A stretch of DNA of 57,443 nucleotides from an uncultured Clostridia bacterium (GTDB lineage: Bacteria > Bacillota > Clostridia > Christensenellales > Aristaeellaceae): NCBI GenBank assembly GCA_944364075.1, contig CALVVZ010000002.1:1-57443 (forward strand). The letters are read 5' to 3'. Positions within the stretch are counted from its first letter, which is position 1; each line of letters begins with the position of its first letter. Shown here piece by piece: positions 35,420 to 44,316 of this stretch. Both the position numbers and the translations under genes were made by a program. The notes beneath the pieces were generated by a model. That model saw only the letters and a program-made list of their open reading frames with translations, did not search any database and was not told the origin of the DNA.

Positions 35420-36528
35420 GTCTCCTCTCCACGCAAGATCCTGTATTCCAGCATACGGCAAGCCTCCTGCGTCTGCGCCAGGGTAAGCATTTGCGGATGA
35501 AAGGAAAGGACGTTCTCCTCCGCATCATAGCCCACCAACAACCCGTCCTCCCGCAAGGCCTGACGCAGGGCCTGAGCGCCGATGCCTGCAGGACGTCCCA
35601 GCACTCGTGGGGAATCCTGCCCCGCAGGCCCCTTGCGCAGAAGACGGATATCCGTAAAGCCGCAGCGCTCCATGGAGGCCTGGGCAAGCTGGCATTTTTC
35701 CAGCAGGGAAGCCAGCCGCTGCGTTTCCGGCACAGACAGGAACAGCTTGACCGCCGCGTACAATCCCGCCAGGGTCTCCCGGGTCACCTTGGACCCTCGG
35801 CAGAGGCCCTCATGGGGCGCGCCCAATTCCTGCAAGCGCTGAACCCAAAGCTTTTCGCCCACCGCCAGGCCGCTGTCCTGAGGACCGGCAAGCCCCTTTC
35901 CGCCGCTGAAAAGCGCCAGCGCAGCGCCCATCTCCGTAAAGCGCCACAGATTTTCCGCCGGAGGCAGCTGCGCCGCCGCATCCACAAACACCGGAACATT
36001 CCGGGAACGGGCCGCTAACAGCACGTCCTCGAGCGACGGGCAAAGCGACGCACCATGAAACACAAAATAGCATACCGCTGCAGTGCGCGGCGTAAAGGCA
36101 GCTTCCAGCACCTGCAGGGACAAGGGCGTTCCCGGCTCTCCGGCCCAGCGCAGCTTCGCGCCGCTGGCAGCAATACTGCGCATATAAGCGTTTCGCTGGG
36201 GAGCCAGGACCATCACCTCATCCCGTGGGCAACGAGAAGCATCCGGCAGGGACAAAAAGGCTTCCCGGTCGCCCTGGGTAATGGCCGCGGCCGCGCACAG
36301 GGTCAAGGCGCTGGCCGCCCCGGCGGTCACATACGCGGCTTCATTCCGGGTACACTGGGCCAGGGCTTGCCCCACCTTGCGCTGCATGTCCTCCAGATCC
36401 ACCCAGGCGCTGGAGATTTCCTCCATGGCACGGTAGACCTCCGGCGGCATGCAGCTAGCGCCGTTGGAGGTGTACGTATCCTCCGCGTTGAGATACCGGC
36501 GCAATCCCAGCTCTTCAAACACGCTCAT
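35416..36528 (-). CDS. SelA/DgaE-like PLP-dependent lyase
   Basis: The 370-residue protein starts at ATG 36528, overlapping the GH89-like stop. It has the fold-type I PLP pattern of SelA-like enzymes: Asp183 in VFVDAAAQLPP would pair with the pyridine nitrogen, and Lys211 in FSGGKGLAGPQDSG would form the Schiff base. The same GGKGLxGPQ motif marks DgaE, the D-glucosaminate-6-phosphate ammonia-lyase, whereas true selenocysteine synthase is longer and sits with selB. Neighbouring RidA and cog3964 genes are typical of the DgaE-like group. The likely reaction is elimination of ammonia from a 2-amino-aldonate to a 2-keto-3-deoxy sugar acid; the exact substrate is inferred. Confidence 0.85.
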   Translation of the reverse strand: MSVFEELGLRRYLNAEDTYTSNGASCMPPEVYRAMEEISSAWVDLEDMQRKVGQALAQCTRNEAAYVTAGAASALTLCAAAAITQGDREAFLSLPDASRCPRDEVMVLAPQRNAYMRSIAASGAKLRWAGEPGTPLSLQVLEAAFTPRTAAVCYFVFHGASLCPSLEDVLLAARSRNVPVFVDAAAQLPPAENLWRFTEMGAALALFSGGKGLAGPQDSGLAVGEKLWVQRLQELGAPHEGLCRGSKVTRETLAGLYAAVKLFLSVPETQRLASLLEKCQLAQASMERCGFTDIRLLRKGPAGQDSPRVLGRPAGIGAQALRQALREDGLLVGYDAEENVLSFHPQMLTLAQTQEACRMLEYRILRGEET

Positions 36529-38984
36529 GCATCCCCCTCCTTTTGGGCGAAGGGATTTTCCGTGGTCCAGGCGCGTTCCTGCTTCAGATCCGTATCCTCG
36601 GAGTAACTTGCAAACACGTCTGCCCGCTCGGATACAGCGTTTTCCCCATGGGTCGTCAAATCCTCCCGGAGGGGCAGCATAGACAGGCGTTCCCAAGCGC
36701 GGCGCGCAGCTTCACCCAGAGGCAGATGCGGAGCGCAGCATGCATCCGTTACAGGATAGCCCTCCCGGACCCAGCGCTGCTCCACTGTTTGATACAGCTT
36801 TTCCAGGCGGTCGTCCACGGCTTCCGGCCATGTGACGCCCTGATCGTCCAGGAGTTGATCCAGGGTATCCACACAGGCGCGAACGCGGGGATGATAGTAG
36901 CCGCGGAGCAGCTCCACATAGTCCCGGCTGGGATAATCCACCAGGTTCGGAATGGTACCCGCAAAGGTAGTGCCCAGATCGCGCATCCAGGCGCGGAAGT
37001 CCGTAATGCACGTGTCCGCTCCAGAAACATCCGGGTCGCTGGGCCGTCCTTCATAGCGCCGCACCATCGTTTCCACATACGAGTTTTCATCCTCGGCTAC
37101 CATATCCTCCAGACAGGTCAGCAGCGCTTCCAGAATATCCGCATGTTGCCGGAAACCGCGGTGCGTCGCCTCCGCCTCTTCCTGGGTACGCGTGAGAAAA
37201 ATGCCAAACAGTCGCTGCAGGTGCAGATTAAAATACTCCGTGATATACTGCCGCAGGGCGTCAAATAAATCGCGGCCCATAGCCCGGTCTTCCGTAGCGC
37301 CTGGGATAGCCAGCATCCCCCGGATGAATTCGCCCAACTCACGCGCCACCTCCAGGGATTCTGTCACGGGTACTAGCCGGCGTTGCACGCGGGTCAAGTA
37401 GCAACGCTTCTGGTAGCGGGCATGGGAGCTGTCCAGGTTGGAATACACGGCCCGATGCAGGCAGCGTAGCGCAGGAAGCGCGGCCTGCGCCCAACGTGCG
37501 CCGTAGCGGCGCAGAGCAGTATGCTTCAAAAAAGTTTCCACATCCACCTGGCGCGGGTCCCAAGCCAGGGCAAAAAGCAGATCGAAAAAGTGCAGGCTGA
37601 AACCGCAAAGCTCCGTAGCATTGCCGAATCCCTCACCATGAGCTACCAACGCAGGGTCTGTCATCTCCTGCGCAGCCTGGATATGGCGCTCAAAACAGCC
37701 GTGGAGATGATCGTCCCCCCCGAACTCATTGATGGGTTCAAGAATATACCGCGCCCGGCGCAGCGGACCATAGTTCTCGTCCCGGTACATGGGTTCGCGG
37801 AAGGTGTAGACCGATTCCTTGCGATTGGGCCACAGGTCCAAGAAATATACCTCCTGGGGCAGCGCATCCACGAAGCGTTCCATTACTCCGGGCATGGTCC
37901 AAATCGAGGGCGGCGTATTGGCCCGCACGCCCCAACCGTCAAAGAAGAATCGCGCGTCCGGCACAGCCTCGCGAATGGCTTCGTAGGTATATTTGGCAAA
38001 GTTTACATTGATGTCGATGAAATCTTCAATATCCGTGGCAATGTGATGTTCCGACGGCGGCGCGGCAGAAAAATGCCGGCAGGGACCATACGTCTCAATC
38101 CAGGTTTCTACGCTGGTGCGGATAAACCGCCGGTACAACGGATCATCCGGATAGAGGTATGGCACAATGTCCGGGGCCGCATCGTCATCTTTTACCCACT
38201 CGCAGCCAAAGTAGCGCGCATTGGGATACACCTTGCGGAATTCCAAGCTGGTTTCCTGCGGAAGCAGGTAAACCATGGTTTCCATTCCCAGACGCCGGGC
38301 ATACTCCGCCGTCTCCTGCAACACCCGCATGCGCGCCAAGTCCTCGGAGGTAATAGGCGCTGTGGGCACGCCCATTTTCTGGAACACCCGCTTGCGAAAA
38401 TAGCTGTTCCAGGTATAAAAACGGTACGAGTTGATCTTGTTCCGGGCAAAAAATTCCAGCTCCTGCCTGCGTTCCTCTCCGTTCAGCAGGGCGGCGAAGT
38501 TGTAGACCCACTGTCCCACCGTATGCCGGAAACGAAACGCCGAGCGCTCCACCCATAGGCCGTCCGGCACTGTAAGGTTCGCCTGGGGATCATACACATC
38601 CCCGTCAAAATAAAAGCCCACGTGAAAATGCGTCTGCAGCAAATGAAAGACGCTGTAATATACGGAGCGTTCGTTTGTGCCGCTGAGGATCAGCGTTTCA
38701 TCCTGCGCATAAAGGATCACGCAATCATTCTCTTCCTGGCTTTCCGGCGGGAAATCAGCCTCCACGGCACGCCGCGCAATACCTTCATGCGTCGACGCAC
38801 GCCCTACCAGGATGGTTCCTCCCTTGGACGGGCAGGTATCCTGCTCATAGGTCAGTAGCAGCCGCGCGCCGCTGAGGCTTTCAACCGCATCCCGCAGTTG
38901 TTCCGCAGCGTGAGTCTCCAGCCAGGTAGCGCGGCAGCCCAGCACGATCCGGCTAACCGCGCAGCCATTTTCCGTAATTCGCAT
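36525..38984 (-). CDS. GH89-like alpha-N-acetylglucosaminidase
   Basis: From the ATG at 38984 (GGAGGG eight bases upstream) the protein has 819 residues. The N-terminal ~140 residues resemble the hexosaminidase-type N-domain. The barrel then lines up with human NAGLU: ELEFFARNKINSYRFYTW with the segment around MALNGINLALAW, YPDDPLYRRFI with APEDPIFPII, FFDGW with LLQGW, and FGGDDHLHG with FGGNHGLFG. Glu312 aligns with the acid Glu of TFNE, and Glu390 is near the second catalytic Glu. Alignment is from memory. No signal peptide is seen, so it acts inside the cell. It is the first gene of the operon and would release N-acetylglucosamine from an imported glycan. Confidence 0.75.
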   Translation of the reverse strand: MRITENGCAVSRIVLGCRATWLETHAAEQLRDAVESLSGARLLLTYEQDTCPSKGGTILVGRASTHEGIARRAVEADFPPESQEENDCVILYAQDETLILSGTNERSVYYSVFHLLQTHFHVGFYFDGDVYDPQANLTVPDGLWVERSAFRFRHTVGQWVYNFAALLNGEERRQELEFFARNKINSYRFYTWNSYFRKRVFQKMGVPTAPITSEDLARMRVLQETAEYARRLGMETMVYLLPQETSLEFRKVYPNARYFGCEWVKDDDAAPDIVPYLYPDDPLYRRFIRTSVETWIETYGPCRHFSAAPPSEHHIATDIEDFIDINVNFAKYTYEAIREAVPDARFFFDGWGVRANTPPSIWTMPGVMERFVDALPQEVYFLDLWPNRKESVYTFREPMYRDENYGPLRRARYILEPINEFGGDDHLHGCFERHIQAAQEMTDPALVAHGEGFGNATELCGFSLHFFDLLFALAWDPRQVDVETFLKHTALRRYGARWAQAALPALRCLHRAVYSNLDSSHARYQKRCYLTRVQRRLVPVTESLEVARELGEFIRGMLAIPGATEDRAMGRDLFDALRQYITEYFNLHLQRLFGIFLTRTQEEAEATHRGFRQHADILEALLTCLEDMVAEDENSYVETMVRRYEGRPSDPDVSGADTCITDFRAWMRDLGTTFAGTIPNLVDYPSRDYVELLRGYYHPRVRACVDTLDQLLDDQGVTWPEAVDDRLEKLYQTVEQRWVREGYPVTDACCAPHLPLGEAARRAWERLSMLPLREDLTTHGENAVSERADVFASYSEDTDLKQERAWTTENPFAQKEGDA

Positions 38985-39055
38985 AAGTAGATCCCTCCCC
39001 ATGGCGGTAAAGCCTATTCCTTTACGCTCCTGATTGCCTGCTAGCATCCATGTTC

Positions 39056-39084
39056 AGTGTATCACGTCCATATCGCCGTCTCAA
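39056..39084 (-). promoter_or_regulatory. Sigma-A promoter of the amino-sugar operon
   Basis: On the minus strand TTGAGA (39079-39084) and TACACT (39056-39061) are 17 bp apart, about 70 bp upstream of the GH89-like start. It appears to drive the whole eight-gene operon down to the terminator at 30428-30460. Confidence 0.7.
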
Positions 39085-39119
39085 TCCATAGAACTTGACA
39101 ACGAATGACGAGTTCTTTA

Positions 39120-39300
39120 GAAACGTCCCTGCGCGCTGCACAGAACACGCCGGCCTGCTCTGCAAAGCACAGCGATCCGCCATCCCCAAGTGGCGGCGCC
39201 GCTTTTGGGGCTCGCTGCTGCCGGCAAAGCCGGTGGTGAATAAATGCCCCTTTGTATAATTACTGAAAGGGTGCTAACAACAGCTTGTCACATTTCAAAA
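39120..39300. repeat. Hairpin-rich segment between divergent sugar operons
   Basis: CCCCAA/TTGGGG with an inner GCGGC/GCCGC (39184-39210) and CCGGC/GCCGG (39221-39233) form adjacent stem-loops. The GC-rich block is unlike the AT-rich promoters on either side. No gene is seen in the 39000-39450 gap beyond the promoters listed. Confidence 0.5.
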
Positions 39301-39336
39301 TTAGGAATCCGTGCGACAAAAAGTTTTCGATCGGGG

Positions 39337-39365
39337 TTGACAGCCCCCGTGTGTTGTGATATTAT
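39337..39365 (+). promoter_or_regulatory. Sigma-A promoter of the CUT1 importer operon
   Basis: TTGACA (39337-39342) and TATTAT (39360-39365) are 17 bp apart. Downstream, AATAACA and TGTTcTTATT (about 39398-39416) form an imperfect inverted repeat between promoter and gene, a plausible operator for the GntR/UTRA regulator encoded in the same operon. Confidence 0.8.
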
Positions 39366-39451
39366 CATATTGTAATAACAACATGATGACATAATAAAAT
39401 AACATTTGTTCTTATTGACAGAATTCCCCCTGGAGAAAGGAGAAAGTGTGC

Positions 39452-40378
39452 ATGCACCAGATCAATCAGGACTTGAAAGCCGCTGCTGCAAGGCACCGCC
39501 GGAAAAATCCATTGAAGCGTCAGGAGGCGCTGACTGGTTGGCTGTTTGTGGCGCCGGCGTTGATCGGTTTCGCCATCTTCACCGCTTTTTCCATGTGTTA
39601 TTCGCTCTATATTTCCTTCACTGACTGGAATATTCTGTCAGATCCTAAGTTTGTGGGATGGCAGAACTACGTGAACCTGTTCACACGGGACATCTTCTTT
39701 GGGGAATACCTTTGGAACACCATCTATTATGTATTGTTCCTGGTGCCCAGCGTATTGGTGATTTCTCTATTTTTTGCCATTTTGCTTAACAAGACATTCA
39801 AAGGGTTTACTTCCTTTTATCGCGCATCCTTGTTCTTGCCCAGTATCATTTCCACCGTCGCCATCGCGCTGGTATGGAAATGGCTGCTCAACAGCCAGTC
39901 CGGCACCATCAACGGCATCCTTCGCTGGATCGGAATCAGTCAGCCGCCGCAATGGTTGCTGGATGCCAAATGGGCAAAGCTGTCCATTATTCTGATGCGG
40001 ATCTGGCAAATGAGCGGCTACTATATGGTCATGTATTTGACCGGCTTGCAGACCATTCCTTCGTCGCTGTATGAGGCGGCCCGCGTGGACGGCGCGAACA
40101 AGCTGCAGCAGCTGTTCTTCATCACCGTGCCCATGCTTTCCCCCACCACATTTGCCATCATGATTCTACTGGTACTGGAGGCCTTCAATATCTTCGAAGC
40201 CGTAATGATCATGACGGAAGGCAGTTTGGGGACCAGCTCGCTGATGTACTACGTCTATCGTTTGGCTTTTGCCAGTTACCGCATGGGGTATGCATCCGCA
40301 CTGGCGTGGATACTCTTTCTTATCATTCTGGTTTTCACCATACTACGCTTTGTCCTCAAGAAAGACGAAGTTATGTGA
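39452..40378 (+). CDS. CUT1 sugar ABC transporter permease, MalF-like
   Basis: The 308-residue protein starts at ATG 39452 with AAAGGAG nine bases upstream; a GTG at 39446 is too close to that box. It has six membrane helices, GWLFVAPALIGFAIFTAFS as the first, and the EAA loop YEAARVDGANKLQQLFFITVP. It pairs with the MalG-like gene 14 bp downstream and with the binding protein that follows. No ATPase is encoded, so a shared MsmK-type ATPase is presumed. Its position, divergent from the GH89-like operon, suggests it may import the glycan degraded there. Confidence 0.92.
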   Translation: MHQINQDLKAAAARHRRKNPLKRQEALTGWLFVAPALIGFAIFTAFSMCYSLYISFTDWNILSDPKFVGWQNYVNLFTRDIFFGEYLWNTIYYVLFLVPSVLVISLFFAILLNKTFKGFTSFYRASLFLPSIISTVAIALVWKWLLNSQSGTINGILRWIGISQPPQWLLDAKWAKLSIILMRIWQMSGYYMVMYLTGLQTIPSSLYEAARVDGANKLQQLFFITVPMLSPTTFAIMILLVLEAFNIFEAVMIMTEGSLGTSSLMYYVYRLAFASYRMGYASALAWILFLIILVFTILRFVLKKDEVM

Positions 40379-40392
40379 GGAGGCGCAAGGGC

Positions 40393-41259
40393 ATGAGCAA
40401 CCAAGGTACGCCGCGTCTGAGTATGCGCACACGCCGAATCGTATCCGATACCTGCTTCAATTTCTTCATGATGATCCTCTGTATCATCGTCATCTATCCT
40501 GTGGTTTGGGCGATATTCTCTTCATTTAAAGCCAATCAGCAGCTTTTTTCCGAATCTCCGCTGAATCTGATTCCCAGGCCGTTTACCACGGAAAACTATG
40601 CCAAGCTAATGAGCATCTATGATGTTCAACGCATGGTATTTAACGGGCTGTATCTGAGCATTCTCATTCCATTGCTGAGCATGCTGACATCTTCCCTGGC
40701 AGCTTATGCGCTAGCGCGGCTGGACTTCAAAGGGCGAAATCTTGTGTTCCTGCTTCTAATCTCCACCATGATGATTCCGGGCTATGTGACGCTCATTCCC
40801 AACTTCGCCATTATGGTAAAGCTTCGGCTGCTCAACAGTCATCTGGCGCTTATTCTGCGCAGCGCGCTTTCCGGCAGCGCGACCAGCATCTTTTTGTTCC
40901 GGCAGTATTTTCTCTCCATTCCCCGCGACTTGGAAAATGCAGCCATTATCGACGGTTGTTCATGGCGCGGCGTGTTTTTCCGCATTATACTTCCAAACAG
41001 CAAGCCTGCCATTGCTACGGTAGTCATTCTCAGCTTCCGTGAAACCTGGAACGCTTTCCTCTGGCCGCAGCTGGTGCTGCAGGATGATAAACTGTGGACC
41101 TGGACATTGGCGTTGAAGGTGCTGTCTGAATTCGAAACCAATCAATCGGTTTTGTTGGCCGGCGCCGTCATATCCATCGTGCCCGTGCTGATTATTTACA
41201 TTCTGTGTCAGAAATATTTTGTCAATTCCCAGGTGAATGCCGGATTTGGCGGCATATGA
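40393..41259 (+). CDS. CUT1 sugar ABC transporter permease, MalG-like
   Basis: The 288-residue protein begins at ATG 40393, preceded by AGGAGG. An upstream ATG at 40306 is inside the previous gene. It has six membrane helices and the EAA loop DLENAAIIDGCSWRGVFFRIILP, with the C-terminal CQKYFVNSQVNAGFGGI (typically KG(x)GxVK in the family; here Asn replaces Lys-Gly). It forms the transmembrane channel with the MalF-like partner. It is followed after 55 bp by the solute-binding protein gene. Confidence 0.92.
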   Translation: MSNQGTPRLSMRTRRIVSDTCFNFFMMILCIIVIYPVVWAIFSSFKANQQLFSESPLNLIPRPFTTENYAKLMSIYDVQRMVFNGLYLSILIPLLSMLTSSLAAYALARLDFKGRNLVFLLLISTMMIPGYVTLIPNFAIMVKLRLLNSHLALILRSALSGSATSIFLFRQYFLSIPRDLENAAIIDGCSWRGVFFRIILPNSKPAIATVVILSFRETWNAFLWPQLVLQDDKLWTWTLALKVLSEFETNQSVLLAGAVISIVPVLIIYILCQKYFVNSQVNAGFGGI

Positions 41260-41314
41260 CAATGGATTTCACTCCTTTGTAAAAGGGGTCAAAAAAGAAA
41301 TGGAGGAATGACTG

Positions 41315-42595
41315 ATGAAACGACTGGTTTCCCTGATGATGTGCCTGCTGCTGGCGTTGTCGATGATTGCGCCTGCCGCAATGGCCGAGGATCTACCCAA
41401 GGACGTGACAATTCGCGTGTACTCCTGGTGGGACCCCACCAAACCCGGCATGATCGGCTTAAAAGAAGGATTTGAAGAAAAGTACGCTGATTACAATGTC
41501 ACCATTGAGTTCGTCAAAATCAGCTCGTATTACCAAACCATGTTGACCAAGCTCGCTGGTATCAAGCTTGCCGGCGGTAGCGGCGAAGCCATCGATGTGA
41601 TGATGATCGCATTTGATAAAATCCCGCAATTTGCCATCAACGGAACGCTCCTGGCGTTGGATGAGTATGCATCCCAGGAATACCTGGATACGTTGTATCC
41701 TTCCGTGCGTGAGGGGCTCTACTTCGAGGGAAAGCTCTACGCGACTGTGCGTGACGTGACGACCACCTGCGCCATTCTCAATACCGCGCTGTTCGAGCAA
41801 TGCGGTATCGAGCTGCCGGACGAAGACTGGACCATGGATGACTTCATCGCCTTGTGCCGTGAGTTTGGAAAGCATGAAGGCGTATGGGGCTACGCTACCG
41901 ACGGTTACAGCGACACGCTGTCCCCCTGGATCTACCTCTATGGCGGCAAGTACATGGATGCCGAGAACAACATTTCTCTGCTGGATCAGCCTGAGCAGCT
42001 CAAGGGCTTTACCACCCTGTACAACCTCATGGAGGAAGGCGCTGCGATGTCTGTGGCGCAGGCGAACGAATACGGCGGCGTTTCTACCGCATTTGCCAGC
42101 GGTCATGTGGCGATGCTGATGGGCGGACTGTCTCTGGCCAACGAGGTCGGCGGAATGACGGAAGACTTCACAGTACTGCCTCTGCCCACTGGCGTCAGCG
42201 GAGAAAAGCAGTCCCACACCTTCCCCAACTGCTGGGCCGTTCCCAGTGTGTCTACGCAACCCGAATGGAGCTGGAAGGTAATTGAATACTTCTCCTCTAC
42301 CGAAGGTCAGACCATTGCGTGCAACGCTGAAATGGGACTGCCTGCCACGCCTGATGCTGATATTTCCGAGTGGCTGGAAGCCAAACCGTGGCGCAAGTAC
42401 TACTTTGACGCGCTGGGGTACGAGTTGACCAAGCCCTATGAGACGGATACCTACGGGCCGGCATGGAGCAGCAATTTCACTACCCTGTTCAATGAAAAGG
42501 TCTGGGATGTACGGGGCATGGATGAAGAAACGCTGAAAGCGACCATCACGGAAATCAATAACCAGCTTACCTACTACCTGCTGGGAGGGTCCTGA
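41315..42595 (+). CDS. Family 1 extracellular sugar-binding protein
   Basis: This 426-residue protein has a signal peptide (MKRLVSLMM, hydrophobic to about residue 22) with an AMA-ED cleavage site and no lipobox cysteine. The mature protein has the family 1 (MalE-like) features: IRVYSWWDPTKPGMI near the start, YGFAT-type hinge elements and EWSWKVIEYFSSTEGQT towards the end. It delivers the sugar to the MalF/MalG-like pair encoded just upstream. A 13-bp hairpin follows the gene. The lack of a lipid anchor is shared with the other two binding proteins in the window. Confidence 0.9.
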   Translation: MKRLVSLMMCLLLALSMIAPAAMAEDLPKDVTIRVYSWWDPTKPGMIGLKEGFEEKYADYNVTIEFVKISSYYQTMLTKLAGIKLAGGSGEAIDVMMIAFDKIPQFAINGTLLALDEYASQEYLDTLYPSVREGLYFEGKLYATVRDVTTTCAILNTALFEQCGIELPDEDWTMDDFIALCREFGKHEGVWGYATDGYSDTLSPWIYLYGGKYMDAENNISLLDQPEQLKGFTTLYNLMEEGAAMSVAQANEYGGVSTAFASGHVAMLMGGLSLANEVGGMTEDFTVLPLPTGVSGEKQSHTFPNCWAVPSVSTQPEWSWKVIEYFSSTEGQTIACNAEMGLPATPDADISEWLEAKPWRKYYFDALGYELTKPYETDTYGPAWSSNFTTLFNEKVWDVRGMDEETLKATITEINNQLTYYLLGGS

Positions 42596-42617
42596 TTCCG
42601 CAGCAGCATAACAGCAA

Positions 42618-42659
42618 GGCTGGAAGGAAGCGGCGTACCAGCGTCTCTTCCTTCCAGCC
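42618..42659 (+). promoter_or_regulatory. Strong RNA hairpin after the CUT1 binding-protein gene
   Basis: GGCTGGAAGGAAG and CTTCCTTCCAGCC form a perfect 13-bp stem around a 16-base loop. It is followed by GCATCCGGGGG rather than a U-tract, so it is probably a 3' stabiliser or partial attenuator rather than a full terminator. Confidence 0.65.
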
Positions 42660-42675
42660 GCATCCGGGGGAATGT

Positions 42676-43467
42676 ATGATTTATCTTAGCATGTTAATGG
42701 CGCTGGACGACCAGCAAGTATTTCGTCAGGCATTGGAATACGCCGGGGAACGGCTGGGGGTGGAGTTCTTTTCTTTCCGTTACGATGCGAAAGAAATGCC
42801 ATTTCTGAGGCAGCTGGTACGCTCCTTCCAAGGGCATAGAATGACGTTTCATGGTCCCATGCGCAGCGCCGAGTTGACTTCCCGGATCGGCAGCCTGGCC
42901 ATGGGTCACACGCTGGAAGCCTACGACCGGGCATTTGAATTGGCGCAGCTGGGCGGTGCTAACCATATGGTCGCACATACCCATGAGTGCTGTATCTCCC
43001 CTGATGAAAAGAGCGATGCCATGCAGCGCTGTGAAGAAAATCTTCACTTCCTGCAGCAGCGGGCAACCCCCTTCGGCATAACGCTGTGCATAGAAAACGT
43101 TTCCTTGCCTGAAAAGGGAACGCCCTTGTTTGATCAAGAGGAGTATATTGCCCTGATTCGCCGCCTGACAGAGTGCCTTGCCCTGATTGACGTGGGGCAC
43201 GTCCATTGCACCGGCTGGGATCTCGAAGCCCTGTGCCAGCGGCTGGGCGAACGCATTTCAGGTTTTCATCTTCACAGCAACGACGGCAAAAGTGACAGCC
43301 ATGCGTGGCTGCACGAAGGTACGCTAGACGTAGAGCAAACAAGAAAAATCATTGGCATGTATAGCAATCAGGCCGATATTGTGTTAGAATATGCGCATAC
43401 AAAGGGAAAGTCTGCAAAAGATCTGCTGAGCGATGCAGCCCTGTTCGATTGGGCTTCCTCCCGCTGA
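42676..43467 (+). CDS. Xylose-isomerase-like TIM-barrel sugar epimerase/isomerase
   Basis: This 263-residue protein has the AP-endonuclease-2/xylose-isomerase-like barrel layout. Probable metal ligands lie in CIENVSLPE, ALIDVGHVH, GFHLHSNDG and IVLEYA, and HEGTLD precedes the last helix. Such enzymes in sugar operons isomerise or epimerise keto-sugars or inositol derivatives; the substrate cannot be told. It lies between the importer and the GntR regulator. There is no signal peptide. Confidence 0.85.
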   Translation: MIYLSMLMALDDQQVFRQALEYAGERLGVEFFSFRYDAKEMPFLRQLVRSFQGHRMTFHGPMRSAELTSRIGSLAMGHTLEAYDRAFELAQLGGANHMVAHTHECCISPDEKSDAMQRCEENLHFLQQRATPFGITLCIENVSLPEKGTPLFDQEEYIALIRRLTECLALIDVGHVHCTGWDLEALCQRLGERISGFHLHSNDGKSDSHAWLHEGTLDVEQTRKIIGMYSNQADIVLEYAHTKGKSAKDLLSDAALFDWASSR

Positions 43468-43559
43468 ACGCGGATATCAGCTTCTGTTCCCGATCACAGT
43501 GACAAAGCACATTTGTTGCGAAGCCATTGGGCATGAATGATCCATAAGGAGGATGCCAT

Positions 43560-44270
43560 ATGAACAGAAGCGGATCGCGTTACAGTCAGATCGCCGACTA
43601 CTACAGCCGCTTGATCAATGAGAATAAACTGCAAAACGGTGAAAAAATGCCCACCGAAGAGCAGATATGCAACCTGTTTCAGGTAAGCCGCATTACTGTC
43701 CGTCAAGCAATGGCTGAGTTGGCACAGGCAGGTTATATCGAACGTGTGCAAGGAAAAGGTTCCTTTGTGCGGATCCAGAAAACAGATATGCAGCTAAACC
43801 ACCTGCAGGGCTTTTCGGAGGAAATGAAGGCCAAAGGCAAGCAGGCTTCCAGTCGTCTAATCCTGTTGGAGAGGATCGGTTGTGATAAGAAGATCGCCAA
43901 ACGGCTGCAGCTGGCTGAAGGTACCCCCGTAGTTTCCATTCAGCGGCTTCGGTTGGCTGACGGTGAGCCCGTTGCCGTGGAACATGTTTTTATTCCCTTC
44001 CATCTTTGTCCGCAGTTGCTGCAATGGGATGGCAGCGGTTCATTGTACTACCAGCTGAACGAAAACGGGCTGCAGGTACATCGTGCAACGCAGGATATCA
44101 GCGCCGGTTTTTCTCCCCGCGCCGTATGCGACCTGCTGAGCATCAAGCAAACGATGCCCACGCTGCAAATTGAACGCGTTACCTATCTGGAAAACGGAAC
44201 GCCTATGGAATATGTGCAATCCGCTTACCGCAGCGATCGATATACTTTCCACGTAGAGATGTCCCGCTAA
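43560..44270 (+). CDS. GntR/HutC-family regulator with UTRA domain (second)
   Basis: This 236-residue protein has a GntR winged helix at residues 5-72 (KMPTEEQICNLFQVSRITVRQAM; GYIERVQGKGSFVRI) and a UTRA domain from about residue 85. The pattern resembles NagR/YvoA-type regulators that respond to GlcNAc-6-phosphate or GlcN-6-phosphate, consistent with the BadF-type kinase encoded next. Together with the first GntR in the window it gives two paralogous local regulators. It likely controls the CUT1 operon, and perhaps the divergent GH89-like operon. Confidence 0.9.
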   Translation: MNRSGSRYSQIADYYSRLINENKLQNGEKMPTEEQICNLFQVSRITVRQAMAELAQAGYIERVQGKGSFVRIQKTDMQLNHLQGFSEEMKAKGKQASSRLILLERIGCDKKIAKRLQLAEGTPVVSIQRLRLADGEPVAVEHVFIPFHLCPQLLQWDGSGSLYYQLNENGLQVHRATQDISAGFSPRAVCDLLSIKQTMPTLQIERVTYLENGTPMEYVQSAYRSDRYTFHVEMSR

Positions 44271-44316
44271 CTTCCTTTCTGATTGCTATACAAGTTCATA
44301 TTTAAGGAGCACGCAA

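Noticed and set aside
35416..36528. Selenocysteine synthase (SelA)
   Set aside because: The protein is about 100 residues shorter than SelA, no selB or tRNA-Sec is near, and the GGKGLxGPQ motif and RidA/cog3964 neighbours fit DgaE-like enzymes.
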